Shown: in pieces, positions 44,766 to 55,646 of the stretch
How positions within the stretch are numbered: position 1 is the first letter of the stretch
How the letters are laid out: the number at the start of each line of letters is the position of its first letter
Origin: Chrysoporthe austroafricana
Taxonomy: Eukaryota; Ascomycota; Sordariomycetes; Diaporthales; Cryphonectriaceae
Length of the DNA stretch: 64,000 bases
Assembly (NCBI GenBank): GCA_001051155.2
Contig: JYIP02000003.1
Coordinates: forward strand, 3,782,001 to 3,846,000
Reading direction: 5' to 3'
Translations under genes and position numbers: made by a program
The notes under the pieces: model-generated
Database searches by the model: none
What the model was told of the DNA's origin: nothing
The model's input: only the letters and a program-made list of their open reading frames with translations

Positions 44766-47562
44766 ATGAAGTTCTCCCACAGCATCCAGTTCAACGCCGT
44801 CCCGGACTGGAGCAGTCACTATATCGCCTATAGCAATCTCAAAAAATTGTGCGTCTGCTCACCGTCTCTCCCCAAACCCTCTTAGACAGATCCAGCATGA
44901 CATCCAGCTGACTCGTTTCCTGCCACCAGAATCTACCAGCTCGAGAAGACCGTCCATCAGACCAACCAGTCCAACGGCGGTGATGCCGAGTCCCGATCCC
45001 TCATACCCTCTGACGACCCCGAGGGTGTCTTCAAGCGTGCCCTCGATGTTGAGCTCGAGAAGATCACTTCGTTTTACCAGATCAAGGAGCGCGAGCTGAT
45101 TGACGAGGTGGAACACTTGCTTCGTGACGTCGGGCGCTTCGAAGATGAAGACGGCGAGAACGGCGTGGCCGACAGGCCCACGACAGGCCACAGCGCCGCC
45201 GGCGGACCAAGCAGGCAGCTTGGTGGGCAGGTCCGGAGGGGCAGCGCGCTGAGCCATCATTCCACCGAGGATGGCGCCGAGGAGGATAGCGATGATGATG
45301 AGGATGGTGATGAAACGACCGCGCTAACAGCGCCATCGACCCGCAAGCGCCGTGTCAGCCTACTGAGTGGGCGCCGTAAGTCGGCGCCGCAGGCCGCTGT
45401 GACGGACATGACGGCTTCGACGGAGCTGACGAGATCGATGCGTCGGATGAGCACTGGCTACGATGACTACGAGCATGCGGTGCTATACTCCGGCGGCATC
45501 ATGCTCAAGAAGCGTATCGTCGGCCTCTATGTGCAGTTGTGCGAGCTGAAGAGCTTTGTGCAGCTGAACAAGACGGGGTTTCGCAAGGTCCTGAAGAAGT
45601 TCGACAAGATCCTGGACCGGCGATACAGGCCTGTGTACATGGAGAAGTTTGTCGAGCCGGCATATCCGTTCCAAGAGGCGACGATACGAGGCATTGAGGA
45701 GAACATCCGCCAGATGGAGCAGGCCTACACCGAGATTGTGACGAACGGCAACGAAGAAGCGGCCAAGAAGGACCTCCGGAGCCACCTCCGTGAGCACGTG
45801 GTATGGGAACGCAACACCGTGTGGAGAGACCTTATAGGCATGGAACGCCGGGCCGAGGCTGCAAGCTTGGGTCGTGCGCTACTGGGCAGAGGTGATGCGA
45901 TCAAGACAAGGCTGCAGGGCGATGATGACGATTCTCCGGAGACCAAACAGATTGTGACGCCTGTCGGCAGGTTCACATGTCCTGTCTGGCTATTCAGCTC
46001 TGCCATGTTTACCTTACTGATCACCCTCGCGGTGTTCTTCGTGCTGCTCTTCGTCCCGATCATGGAGAAGCCGGAGCAACAGAATTGCCTGGCGATGCTG
46101 GTATTCGTGAGCTTATTGTGGGCGACTGAGGTGAGTTGAAAGTAATGTGCGATGGGACGGAGGGCGATGGAACTGATCCGCGCATCCAGGCGATACCACT
46201 TTTCGTTACCTCCCTGACGATTCCATTCCTGTGCGTCCTCCTCAACGTGATCATAGCGGAAGAGCCGCCACACAGCAGGCTGGACTCTAAGAAGGCGACT
46301 GCATACATTTTCTCTGCCATGTGGACGCCCGTCATCATGCTCCTGCTTGGTGGCTTTACGCTCGCAGCTGCGCTGTCCAAGTGCAAGATTGACAAGCGCA
46401 TTGCCACTTTTGTGCTTAGCAAGGCTGGGACCACGCCGAGGACGGTGCTTGTTGCTAACATGTTCGTTGCTGCATTTGCGAGCATGCTTATCAGCAACGT
46501 GGCTGCCCCAGTGCTGTGCTTCTCTATTATTGAGGTGAGTGCTATTACTATAACGTCATGAGGACGAAAGGCTGACAGTCTTAGCCTATGCTCCGCAATC
46601 TTCCCTCTGACTCCAATATGTCCAAAGCCGTCATCATGGGCATAGCTCTCGCATCAAATATCGGCGGCATGCTCTCGCCCATTGCTTCACCGCAGAACGT
46701 CGTGGCGCTGGGCATCATGGTTCCCGAGCCCGGCTGGGGTCAGTGGTTCTTTATTGTGATCCCCGTTGGCGTCGTCTCGATCATTCTCATCTGGATCCTG
46801 CTTCTCATCACCTTCCGTCCCGGCCGCGGCACTACTATCGTTCCCATCCGCCAGGTTCAGGATAAGTTCACAGGCGTGCAGTGGTTTGTCTCGATCGTCA
46901 CGGTCGCAACCATCGCTCTGTGGTGCGCGAGCCACCAGCTCGAGGCAGTCTTTGGTGACATGGGCGTCATTGCCATCATTCCGATTGTGCTGTTCTTCGG
47001 TGTCGGGATCCTGACTAAGGAAGACTTCAACAACTTCCCCTGGACGATCATAATCCTTGCAGCTGGTGGACTGTCCCTTGGCAAGGCTGTCAAGTCTTCT
47101 GGTCTCCTCGATACCGTCGCCGTTGCTATCTCTCACCGCGTGGAGGGGATGAGTCTGTATGGTGTGCTAGTTGTGTTCTCGTGCTTAATTCTGGTTATTG
47201 CAACGTTCATCAGCCACACTGTTGCGGCCTTGATCATACTGCCGCTGGTCTATGATGTCGGTGCGTCGATGGAGGAGCCGCATCCGAATTTGTTGGTCAT
47301 GGCGGGCGTCTTGATGTGCTCTGCTGCGATGGGACTGCCAACGAGCGGTTTCCCGAATATGAGTGAGTGCTGCATTGTTAACATGTTGACTGCGGAAACG
47401 TTGCTGACTCCGTCTTTAGCTGCGATCATGAAAGAGGATCCCGCCGGGCAAAGATACCTCAAGGTCAAGCATTTCATCAGTAGGGGTGTGCCAAGCAGTC
47501 TCATCACTCTCGTTGTGGTGGTCACCCTGGGTTACGGGGCGATGAGAGTCAGTGGCATGTAG
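44766..47562 (+). CDS. SPX-domain phosphate transporter (Pho87/Pho90/Pho91 family)
   Basis: Five exons (44766-44848, 44930-46130, 46190-46534, 46585-47362, 47420-47562) give 849 residues. An SPX domain opens with MKFSHSIQFNAVPDW and includes NKTGFRKVLKKFDKILDR, the inositol-pyrophosphate-binding basic helix; an acidic, Ser-rich insert splits it. From about residue 370 there are about twelve membrane helices of the divalent-anion:sodium symporter fold, with SNVAAPVL and LPTSGFPNMTA as the two ligand-binding loop motifs. Yeast homologues are low-affinity phosphate carriers at the plasma membrane (Pho87, Pho90) or vacuole (Pho91); which one this equals is not clear. The last intron (57 bases) is a multiple of three without a stop; removing it restores FPNMTAIM as in yeast. 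I chose the SPX-type MKF start, although an in-frame ATG at 44382 would add 128 residues. Confidence 0.93.
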
Positions 47563-48135
47563 CCATTTCTCTCAAGGCGTTTACTAGAGTCAACGGTCGT
47601 CTACGTTGAGTTCTGTCCGAAGTTTCTGAACTGCACTGGAATGAGAGTATTGGCATAGGATCGGCGTCAAGGGTGGGAGAGGAGCACAGAATCTTGTTTA
47701 TAAAATAGCACGCATAGAAGCGATATATCTGCGAACTGAACACAGGCTTGGGTTGAGGATGATATCGTGGTCAACAAAGAATACAAACAACATAGCCCTG
47801 TTCCTTCTCCATGTGGCTCGAAGTAAGATTATTTGGAGGAGCCAATCCGCAGAGTGTAGAGCCAAAAGAGAGCTGAGAGCCTATCTGGGGAACCCGGAAA
47901 CTATGCGGTCATACCAAGCCACTCGGCCGGCTGCTTGGACCTCGGGGACATGCAACATTGATAGCAAGCTCCACAGACAGCTTGTGCTGTACTTCTGCAA
48001 CACCAAGTCACAGGCCCAGCAGCTATCCGCCCGCCTTCTCGTCGCGGGATTGCGATCATCACAGGCAGGTCCGATGTCCTCATAGCGACCCCGGATTTAG
48101 ATGCAGCTGCCAGCCAGCGCAGCTCCGCAGCAGCG
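47563..48135. other. intergenic region before VPS39
   Basis: About 570 bases on the + strand hold the transporter 3' region and the VPS39 promoter and leader. No gene or clear motif is seen. Confidence 0.5.
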
Positions 48136-51100
48136 ATGCTCTCCGCATTCACGGCTCGACCCATCATCGAGCTGAAGCAGAGGGACAAGTCCAAGATAGA
48201 AACGATCCTGGCATACGGTGCGTTCAATCACTCCCAATACATTAGGGAAGTACTTGTCTAACTAGGATCTTCAGGCGACCGCGTCCTCGTCGGCCTAAAC
48301 ACAGGCAGCTTGCGCGTCTACCGTCTGAATGAACTCGAACCTCCGGCCCTCTCCTCCCCAAACCAACCCACGAACGGTTCTTCAACGAAGCACGATGACA
48401 CCCAGCCTGCCGATGCACTGGACGCCGCAGGGTTCCAGCCCGCACCCTCCAAGAGTCGCCCCAGGCCGACCGACCTCCTCCGCGAGGTGGAGAAGTTCTC
48501 AACGCGAGCCATCGAGCAACTCGCCATCATCAAGGAGGCCAATACGCTGGTGTCGCTGTCCAACTACTCCATCTCGCTGCACGACCTGCAGACGTACGAG
48601 CCGCTCGGCGGCTGTGCGCCTCTCGCCCGCACCAGGAACGCCTCGTGCTTCGCCGTCACGTCCAACATTGTGCGCGACACCGAGACGAGCATTCCCGAGA
48701 TTATCTCGCGCATGGCTGTCGCCGTCAAGCGGAAGCTGCTGTTGTGGAGCTGGCACGAGAGCGAGCTGTCGCCGGACGTCGCTGAGGTCGTGCTCACCGA
48801 GGCGATCCGCACTGTGACGTGGGCGAGCGCGACTAGGCTGGTATGCGGCATGAACGCCGGGTACGTGCTGGTCGACGTTCTGACGGGCGCCGTGGAGGAT
48901 GTCGTCACGCCGGGACACATCGCGGGCGCCGGCCAGGGGAGCAGGTTCGGCGCGATGAGCAGCGCCGGTATGGGGTACATGGGCCTGGGCGGGTATGTGC
49001 CCAAACCGCTGGCGACGAAGCTGGCGGACGGGCAGATGCTGCTCGCCAAGGACATCAACACGCTATTCATCACGGACGAGGGCAAGCCGGTGCCCGACAA
49101 GAAGCAGATACCATGGCAGTCCGCGCCGGAGGGCGTAGGGTACTCGTACCCGTATATTCTGGCGCTGCAGAGTCCTACGAAGGGCTCGCTGGAGGTCAGG
49201 AACCCGGACACGCTGAGCTTGCTGCAGACGATCCCACTACCGGGCGCCGCGAGTCTGCATTTTCCGCCTCCTACGGTGAGTCTTGCCCATGCGGGCAAGG
49301 GCTTCCATATCTCGAGCGAGAGGGTGGTGTGGAAGATGGACGCTACGGACTATGACTCGCAGATCGAGGAGCTGGTGAGTGGTGAGAGGTACGATGAGGC
49401 TATCAGCGTGCTGGGCATGCTGGAGGATGCACTCGTGAAGGACAAGACGGAGACAATGCGGAGCATCAAGATGCAGAAGGCGGAGGTGCTGTTTCGTGCG
49501 AAGAAGTACCGCGAGTCAATGGACCTTTTCAATGAAGACGAGGTGCATGCGCCGCCAGAGCGGGTGTTGAGGTTGTTCCCGAAGAGTATTGCGGGCAATC
49601 TGTCCGGCCACGAGGAGAAGGACGGTGAGGAGTCGGAGGATGAGGCTAATGGCAAGTCGGGCGAGAATGGCGAGAAGACACACGTGCGTAAGGAGAGTGA
49701 TGCGGCTTCTAACAATACTGAGGAGGTTGCGTCCCCAACGACCATGGGTGGAGGGTTCGCGAGGATGTTACTTGGACATCGTGGCAAGGCGAACCCGGAA
49801 ACGGCCTCAATAACTTCGTCTACGAAGAAAGGCGTGGACACGGACGATGCGGGCAGTATCGATGGCAAGTCCGCTGGCGATGACAACAACGCGCCAGAAG
49901 GCAAGGACCTAAAGGAAGCCGTGCTCGAGCTGCGAGGTTTCCTAGCCGGCACACGCGCGCGCTTACAGCGAGTCCTCGACCCCGTGACGGGCAAGTTAAA
50001 ACCCAAGCCCTCGCAGACTGGCTCCAGTGAGCAGGCTCTGAGAAGTCTCCTTAGCAGCACAAAGGGCGGACGCGACGAGTCCGACGATGAACGAGAGCGA
50101 CACCTTCAAGACACCTTCAAGATTGTCGACACCTGCCTTTTCCGGGCGTACATGTTCTCAGCACCCACGCTCGCCTCCTCTCTGTTTCGCATCCCCAATT
50201 TTTGCGATCCGGACGTGGTCAATGAGAAGCTTCTCGAGCACAATAGGTTCAACGAGCTCGTTGACTTCTTCTACGGCAAAAAGCTCCATCGCCAGGCGCT
50301 CGAGCTGCTCAAGAAATTTGGCGAGGGCGACGAGCCCAACGACAAAGCCCCCGGACTGCACGGCCCGCAACGCACCGTGGGGTATCTGCAGAACCTACCT
50401 CCCGAGATGATCGATCTGATCCTCGAGTTCTCGGAGTGGACCCTGCGCAAGGCGCCAGGTCTAGCGATGGAAGTGTTTCTCGCCGATACGGAGAACGCGG
50501 AGACGTTACCGAGGCACCGCGTAGTGCAGTTCCTGGATGGAATCGATGCGAAGCTGGAGGTGAGGTACCTGGAGCACATCATCACGGAGCTCAACGACTT
50601 GACGCCCGATTTTCACAACCGGTTGGTGGAGTTGCTCGTGCAACAGCTCAAGGGGAGTGATATCCGCGATGTGGAATGGGAGGCGCAGATGCGACAGTTG
50701 GTGAAATTCTTGAAGGATAGCGGACAGTACAGTCTGGGAAGGGCGTTTAGCTTGCTCAAGGGCGATGGTGGGTGTCTCGTTACTGGGTGTCCACACTGAG
50801 TGAGGCCGAACACTGACAAAATCTGCAGATCCGGCATTCTATGAAGCACAGGCTATCGTCCTGAGTAATATGGGAGAGCACAGATCAGCCCTGGTGATTT
50901 ATGTCTTCAAAATGCAGGACTACGCAAAAGCAGAAGAGTAGGTCAACTGTCTTCATCTAATCCATTTCTGATGTCATGGTCTAACCTGACCGCCAGATAC
51001 TGCAATCGCCTGCACAAGTCGCAAGAGATCTCATCAACAACGCCGGTCACCCCTTCGACCGCGAAAGGACGCAGGTCATCCACAGCACACGATGATACGG

Positions 51101-51681
51101 ATGATGCCGCGCCATCTATCTATCAGACCCTCCTCTCCCTTTACCTCACACCACCGCCACCCAACAAACCCAACCTACAGCCCGCACTCGATCTCCTCTC
51201 AAAGCACGGCTCTCGCCTCCCCGCGACATCGACACTATCCCTGATCCCAGACACCCTGCCTATAGCAGACCTGGAGTCCTACTTCCGCGGGCGCATCCGT
51301 GCAGCCAATAGCGCCGTCAACGAGAGCCGCATCATAGCAGGGCTGCGCGAGACGGAGTTCGTCGCGAGTCAGGCGTTGCTGCTGCTGGGCGACGGGGTGC
51401 CAGGTGGCCAGGGCGGGCGTAACAGGAGGGTGGTCATCCATGATGAGAGGGTGTGTGGAGTATGCCATAAGCGACTTGGTGGGAGTGTCGTTGCTGTGTT
51501 GCCGGATAATGCGGTTGTGCATTACGGATGTTTGCATCGAGCGACGACGACAACGACCGGCACGGGCTCGCAGCAGCAGAGGACGGAGAGCAGAGCGGGT
51601 GCGTGGGGACGGACGGGGACTTTGGCTGGCGGCGGAGTGCCATCGTCTGGTGGGCTGCCATTGTCGGGCGGCTGGGGATGA
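48136..51681 (+). CDS. VPS39: HOPS complex subunit Vps39/Vam6
   Basis: Four exons (48136-48217, 48275-50767, 50829-50937, 50997-51681) give 1122 residues. The N-terminus MLSAFTARPIIEL and DRVLVGLNTGSLRVY begin a CNH (citron-homology) beta-propeller domain to about residue 380. An acidic, low-complexity insert of some 100 residues follows (about 470-600). Next is the Vps39 domain 1 region (TCLFRAYMFSAPTLASSLFR and FNELVDFFYGKKLHRQALELL) and clathrin-heavy-chain-type helices. The C-terminal Vps39 domain 2 carries a zinc-ribbon-like CGVCHKRL...HYGC, then a Gly-rich tail. In HOPS it binds Ypt7/Rab7 and tethers vacuoles and late endosomes; it also takes part in vacuole-mitochondrion contacts. Introns are conventional (GTGCGT, GTGGGT and GTAGGT donors). 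GON7 converges with its stop 164 bases away. Confidence 0.94.
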
Positions 51682-51845
51682 GTGCGCGGTTTCTTGCAGG
51701 GACGGAGGTTGTCTGTGTCGAGTTCCGGCCCGCGCTTGTTCTTGTGTGCATTCTTTCGCATTCCGAGGCGCATTTCGCAATACCCCCTTTCCTGTCTCCC
51801 GTTGGTACACAGTTTAGAATCCATCTCGAGGAAGCCGCACGAGCT

Positions 51846-52175
51846 TCAGTCATCCTCTCCCTGTGCCTCCTCGCCGTAGTTTTCTTCCTCCCTAGCCTCA
51901 TCGACTCCGCTCGCCCCAGGGGTCCCTCCGTCCCTGGTGGCGTCCTTGGCCTTGTCCTCTTCCATCCGCTGCGTGAGCTCCTTGTTGATCTGCTCCTGCA
52001 TGGAGGACGTGGCCTTGCGCAGGTCGGACAGGTATCTCGTCTTGTCGGGCACGGTCGGGTTGGTCGTGCCGGAGGGAGGGGCCTGGAGATCGTAGTTGAG
52101 GGCGAAGGGCACGTTGGCTGGGGAGCTGTAGGTCGCGGTGAGGGACAGCTTCTGGTCGGCAGGAGGGGACGCCAT
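51846..52175 (-). CDS. GON7: EKC/KEOPS complex subunit Gon7
   Basis: A single exon of 109 residues. It starts MASPPADQKLSLTATYSSP, then PDKTRYLSDLRKATSSMQEQ and QRMEEDKA, and ends in an acidic tail with EENYGEEAQGEDD; this is the layout of the Gon7 family. Gon7 is a small, partly disordered subunit that binds Pcc1 in KEOPS, which makes the universal t6A modification of tRNAs and affects telomeres. The ATG at 52175 gives the family N-terminus; the frame continues upstream but without family features. Its 3' end faces that of VPS39, so the two transcripts probably overlap. Confidence 0.82.
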   Translation of the reverse strand: MASPPADQKLSLTATYSSPANVPFALNYDLQAPPSGTTNPTVPDKTRYLSDLRKATSSMQEQINKELTQRMEEDKAKDATRDGGTPGASGVDEAREEENYGEEAQGEDD

Positions 52176-53027
52176 GGCTGCCGGCTCGATGTGAGAGTGT
52201 GTTGGTACCAGTCGGACTTCTCGGGGCAAAGGCCAGACTGAGATCTTGGGGAGGGCTGAGAGGTGACGGTTGCTTGTGATGCTATATTTTTGCTGAGGCT
52301 GAATTGGGATGTCCCCGTAGTGGAGCACACTGCCGTTGCATCTGGGCAGGGGCCCCTGGACCGTCGCGGTAACCCCACCGGGCAGGGATGTTTCAAGACG
52401 TCGTCGTTATCCTTGGGCCTTGCCTCCGAGTTGGACGTGCTGAAAAGCAGGTTACGTCGACACAGGATCTTTCTTTGCGCTGGGGGCCTGATGGGGCTTG
52501 TTCCACAAGCGACTCTTCTTGGTGACCAGGTCTCCCTGTAGCGAGATCGTCCCTGTCATTTGTGTTGATGTCGTCTAGCCTCGGAGGCCGAGACCATCTG
52601 TCGTACTTAATCAGATATACCAGGATCTCGGTATAGAACCGCACGCCCAGCCGCGTACGTATCGTTAGACCCTGGACTCAGGCGGTAAGTCAAAGTACCA
52701 ACTAGTTCCATGGTTCAGCCTTCTCCGCAGACGACCCAACCTCCTTCACAGATCATAGCCTCTACCTAGTCTCGTCACCTTCCTCCCTGCAACGTCTCCC
52801 ACCTACAGTCGCTACCGACGCCAATCACACATCCAGACTCGAGGTCATACACCGCCATCTCGACCACTACTGGGCAATATAGGCTAGGGACAAAGGCGTA
52901 AGGCGTTCCAGACCTTGGGCGGCATCGCTGCGGCGATCCGAAACGAAGTGACCCCCCTCCGACGCTCTGCGCCTGAGCCTGAGCCTTGCACCCGGCGCCC
53001 CGGCACTGCGCCGGGGAAGGATGCAAG
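52176..53027. other. divergent region between GON7 and the HbrB gene
   Basis: About 850 bases between two start codons hold both promoters and leaders. No further gene or strong motif is seen. Weak non-ATG in-frame codons precede the HbrB start at 53028. Confidence 0.5.
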
Positions 53028-55646
53028 ATGTCGCAGCAAGGCAGGAGCCCCGGGTCATTCATGCCTCTGGGCCAGGCCCATAGTCAGTCCCAGGGCCAGA
53101 GCCAGAGCCAGAACCCGAACAACTTCTTCTCCGCCTCCGCAGCAGCCGCCGCCGCCGATCTCCCACCACCACAGCGACCTCGCGTGCGCCGAGTCGAGTC
53201 CTCGTCCAGTGAGGACTCGATATCCCTCCAGATCGCAAAGGCGCGGAGCCCCACACAGCAGCACCACCCGCAGTTCCCCCCGCCGGCGCCGAGCTTCACC
53301 ACGTCGAATCCTAACTCGAGCACCGCAAGCCTACAGAACTTCTCCCGACCTACGCCCAGCCCACTTTCCTCGGCCGCGGCTCTCGCGGCTAGGTCCGTGG
53401 CAGGGAGCCATGATGCGCAGCAGCGGAACCCCTCCCCCCTCAGCGTAAGACCAGGTGGGCACTCTCGGAAGCTCTCCCAGACCGCCGGCGTCTTCGAGCC
53501 CACCCTCCCCTCGATATCGACCTCGAACCTCTCGACGCACGTCAACATGTCCCAGCAGTCGCCACGCGAGCTCCCGGCAAGCCACATCGCAGCACAGGCC
53601 GCCGTCCTGAACCACCAGCAGTCGCAACAGATGCTCCAGCACTCGAGACAGCGGTCGCAGACCGCGCCGATGCTCACGGAGCACCAGGAACATCCGCAGC
53701 CGCCAAAACGGACAAGCGGACCCCTGAATCCCCCGGCGTTGAGTCTGACGGAGGCGAGCGCGCCGAGGGAGACGGGCTTCGGGGGCCAGTCGTATCACAA
53801 CGGACTGCTGGGGAGTAATGCTGCCGCCACAGCCGCCAACGCGGCCTTCCCCCGCTCAGGGCAGACTTCGCCGGTGACGCAGATACCACCTCAACCTCTA
53901 CCGCCACCGCCCCCGCCGTTACCAGACAAGAAGCCGGAGAAGTCTTCCAAGGTGAAGCTGTTCTCGCGACCAGGCAAGATTGGTGTGAAGGGAGAAGCCA
54001 AGGACAGACCGCTGCCGAGCCCTAGTAAGATCGGATCGGCGCTGTCTGCCCTTCAGAGGGGAAACTTCAGCACTACGAGCCTGGACACTTCTTCGCAATA
54101 CTTCTACAACATGAACAATGGCTCATCGGCTACCATAAGACCCGCGGATGTAGAGAAAGAAGGCAAGGAGAAGAGGCACCACTTCTTGTCGAGACAGAGG
54201 CACAAGACAAAGGACAAGGATGATTACCACTCGCAGCTGTCGTCCGCCGCGAGCAATTCGAGACCTACAGATCCGAGCGCGCCGAGCAGTCTGTACAACT
54301 TCAACCTTCCGTCAAGTCCGGGACCCAATTCGAGCACGTTTAAGAATATCAGTGGGCTCGGGCACGGAGGGCGAGCGCGCAAAAAGGACGATAAGGAGGC
54401 TATCAATGAGTCCATCGGCAGCGTGAACGACTGGGGCGGGCCTGGCAGCCTGGGCTCCCTCAATGCGCCGCTGTATCTTGAGCCTATCGATTCTGCGAAA
54501 TACGGACTCAACAGCATGTCGATGGACGACGCCTTCCCGTATCTCAAGTCCAAACTTCTGGTTATCTTCGAGGGGGAGGATCTGAGGTTACCGGTTGAGG
54601 ATTTCAACCGGATTGTAACCTTGCACCTGCAGTACTGCATACAGCGCAGGTCGCCAAACCAGGTGGTGGATGATCTTCGGGATCTGCTGTGGACCGGCTT
54701 TGCGAGTCTGGACCACAACTTGCGCAAGCACTCGGAGGATCGCTTGGTTCCCAATCTTGTCGATCTTTGGATACATGTCTTCACGGGCGTATTGCCTTAC
54801 ATGCAGGCAGTGTTCTTGCCGTTGGATCTGGAGTTCAACGGCTGCGGCACCCTCATGACGCCCGACCAGGCGAGAGAATTCTGGGGTGGCGTGGTGACCA
54901 ATCCACCGTCAGATGCAAACACCGGCACGGTCAATCTCGCTCCAGCATCGGCCGTGCTAGATGTTCGCCGCATTGTCCTCACCGCCTACCGGGACGTGGT
55001 TATCCTGCCCCGATATGACAAGCTCAAGACTATCTTCTCCCGCCTCTCCCTCGAGTTCCTCCCCATGGCCCTCGCTAGCCCTCTCCCAGTTGACTACTTG
55101 TCCACGTCGCCGGGTGCCGAGTCTTCAACCAGTTTCTCCTTCCCACCGCAGCAGCGCCCCGGCACAGCCACGTCTCTCGACCCGTCAACGGCGAGTTATA
55201 ACTCAACATCCACCACACTCCTCGGCGACCCGGCGGGCGGACGCAGCCGCGGGCTGAGCAACGTATCGTTCGCCAGCAGCGGGGCGCACAGCACGGGGAC
55301 GGACTCGCTACGCCCGCCCAAGCTCACATCGGGAAACAGCAGCACCATGCTATCCGGTGGTGCAAGCTCAGCCTCCCTCACGGGCTCGAGCCTAAGGGAG
55401 CAGAATGTGGAGGACTCCAAATACGTCACGGACATGGTGGGCCGCATGCTGCAGTGCATGAGCGTGCTGGCCGGCGCGACGGGGAGCGGGAGCGGCGATG
55501 AAGGGACAAAGATGGTTGAAGAGCTGAGCCGCCTTCTGAAGCTGAATTGGCTCGGGCGGGGTAGGACAGGACGGAACAGGCGGGGAATCGTCGGTGGACG
55601 TGTTGCGAGACGTGAAGGGGCACGGGAGGAAATCAAAGTTACTTGA
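53028..55646 (+). CDS. hbrB: HbrB-domain protein, TORC2 subunit (Bit61/Bit2/PRR5-like)
   Basis: One uninterrupted frame of 872 residues from the first ATG (MSQQGRSPGSF). The first about 480 residues are low complexity, rich in Ser, Pro and Gln, with PLPPPPPPLPDKKPEKSSKV, a likely SH3-binding proline run. The HbrB domain spans about 480-690: EPIDSAKYGLNSMSMDDAFP, LPVEDFNRIVTLHLQYC, LRDLLWTGFASLDHNLR, YMQAVFLPLDLEFNG and VILPRYDKLKTIFSRL. The C-terminus is Ser/Thr-rich with a possible helix (YVTDMVGRMLQCMSVL) and a basic end. Aspergillus HbrB mutants hyperbranch; the family corresponds to yeast Bit61/Bit2 and human PRR5, accessory subunits of TOR complex 2 that acts on actin and membrane tension. 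The start is the first ATG in frame; the ATG at 53021 is in another frame. Confidence 0.87.
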   Translation: MSQQGRSPGSFMPLGQAHSQSQGQSQSQNPNNFFSASAAAAAADLPPPQRPRVRRVESSSSEDSISLQIAKARSPTQQHHPQFPPPAPSFTTSNPNSSTASLQNFSRPTPSPLSSAAALAARSVAGSHDAQQRNPSPLSVRPGGHSRKLSQTAGVFEPTLPSISTSNLSTHVNMSQQSPRELPASHIAAQAAVLNHQQSQQMLQHSRQRSQTAPMLTEHQEHPQPPKRTSGPLNPPALSLTEASAPRETGFGGQSYHNGLLGSNAAATAANAAFPRSGQTSPVTQIPPQPLPPPPPPLPDKKPEKSSKVKLFSRPGKIGVKGEAKDRPLPSPSKIGSALSALQRGNFSTTSLDTSSQYFYNMNNGSSATIRPADVEKEGKEKRHHFLSRQRHKTKDKDDYHSQLSSAASNSRPTDPSAPSSLYNFNLPSSPGPNSSTFKNISGLGHGGRARKKDDKEAINESIGSVNDWGGPGSLGSLNAPLYLEPIDSAKYGLNSMSMDDAFPYLKSKLLVIFEGEDLRLPVEDFNRIVTLHLQYCIQRRSPNQVVDDLRDLLWTGFASLDHNLRKHSEDRLVPNLVDLWIHVFTGVLPYMQAVFLPLDLEFNGCGTLMTPDQAREFWGGVVTNPPSDANTGTVNLAPASAVLDVRRIVLTAYRDVVILPRYDKLKTIFSRLSLEFLPMALASPLPVDYLSTSPGAESSTSFSFPPQQRPGTATSLDPSTASYNSTSTTLLGDPAGGRSRGLSNVSFASSGAHSTGTDSLRPPKLTSGNSSTMLSGGASSASLTGSSLREQNVEDSKYVTDMVGRMLQCMSVLAGATGSGSGDEGTKMVEELSRLLKLNWLGRGRTGRNRRGIVGGRVARREGAREEIKVT

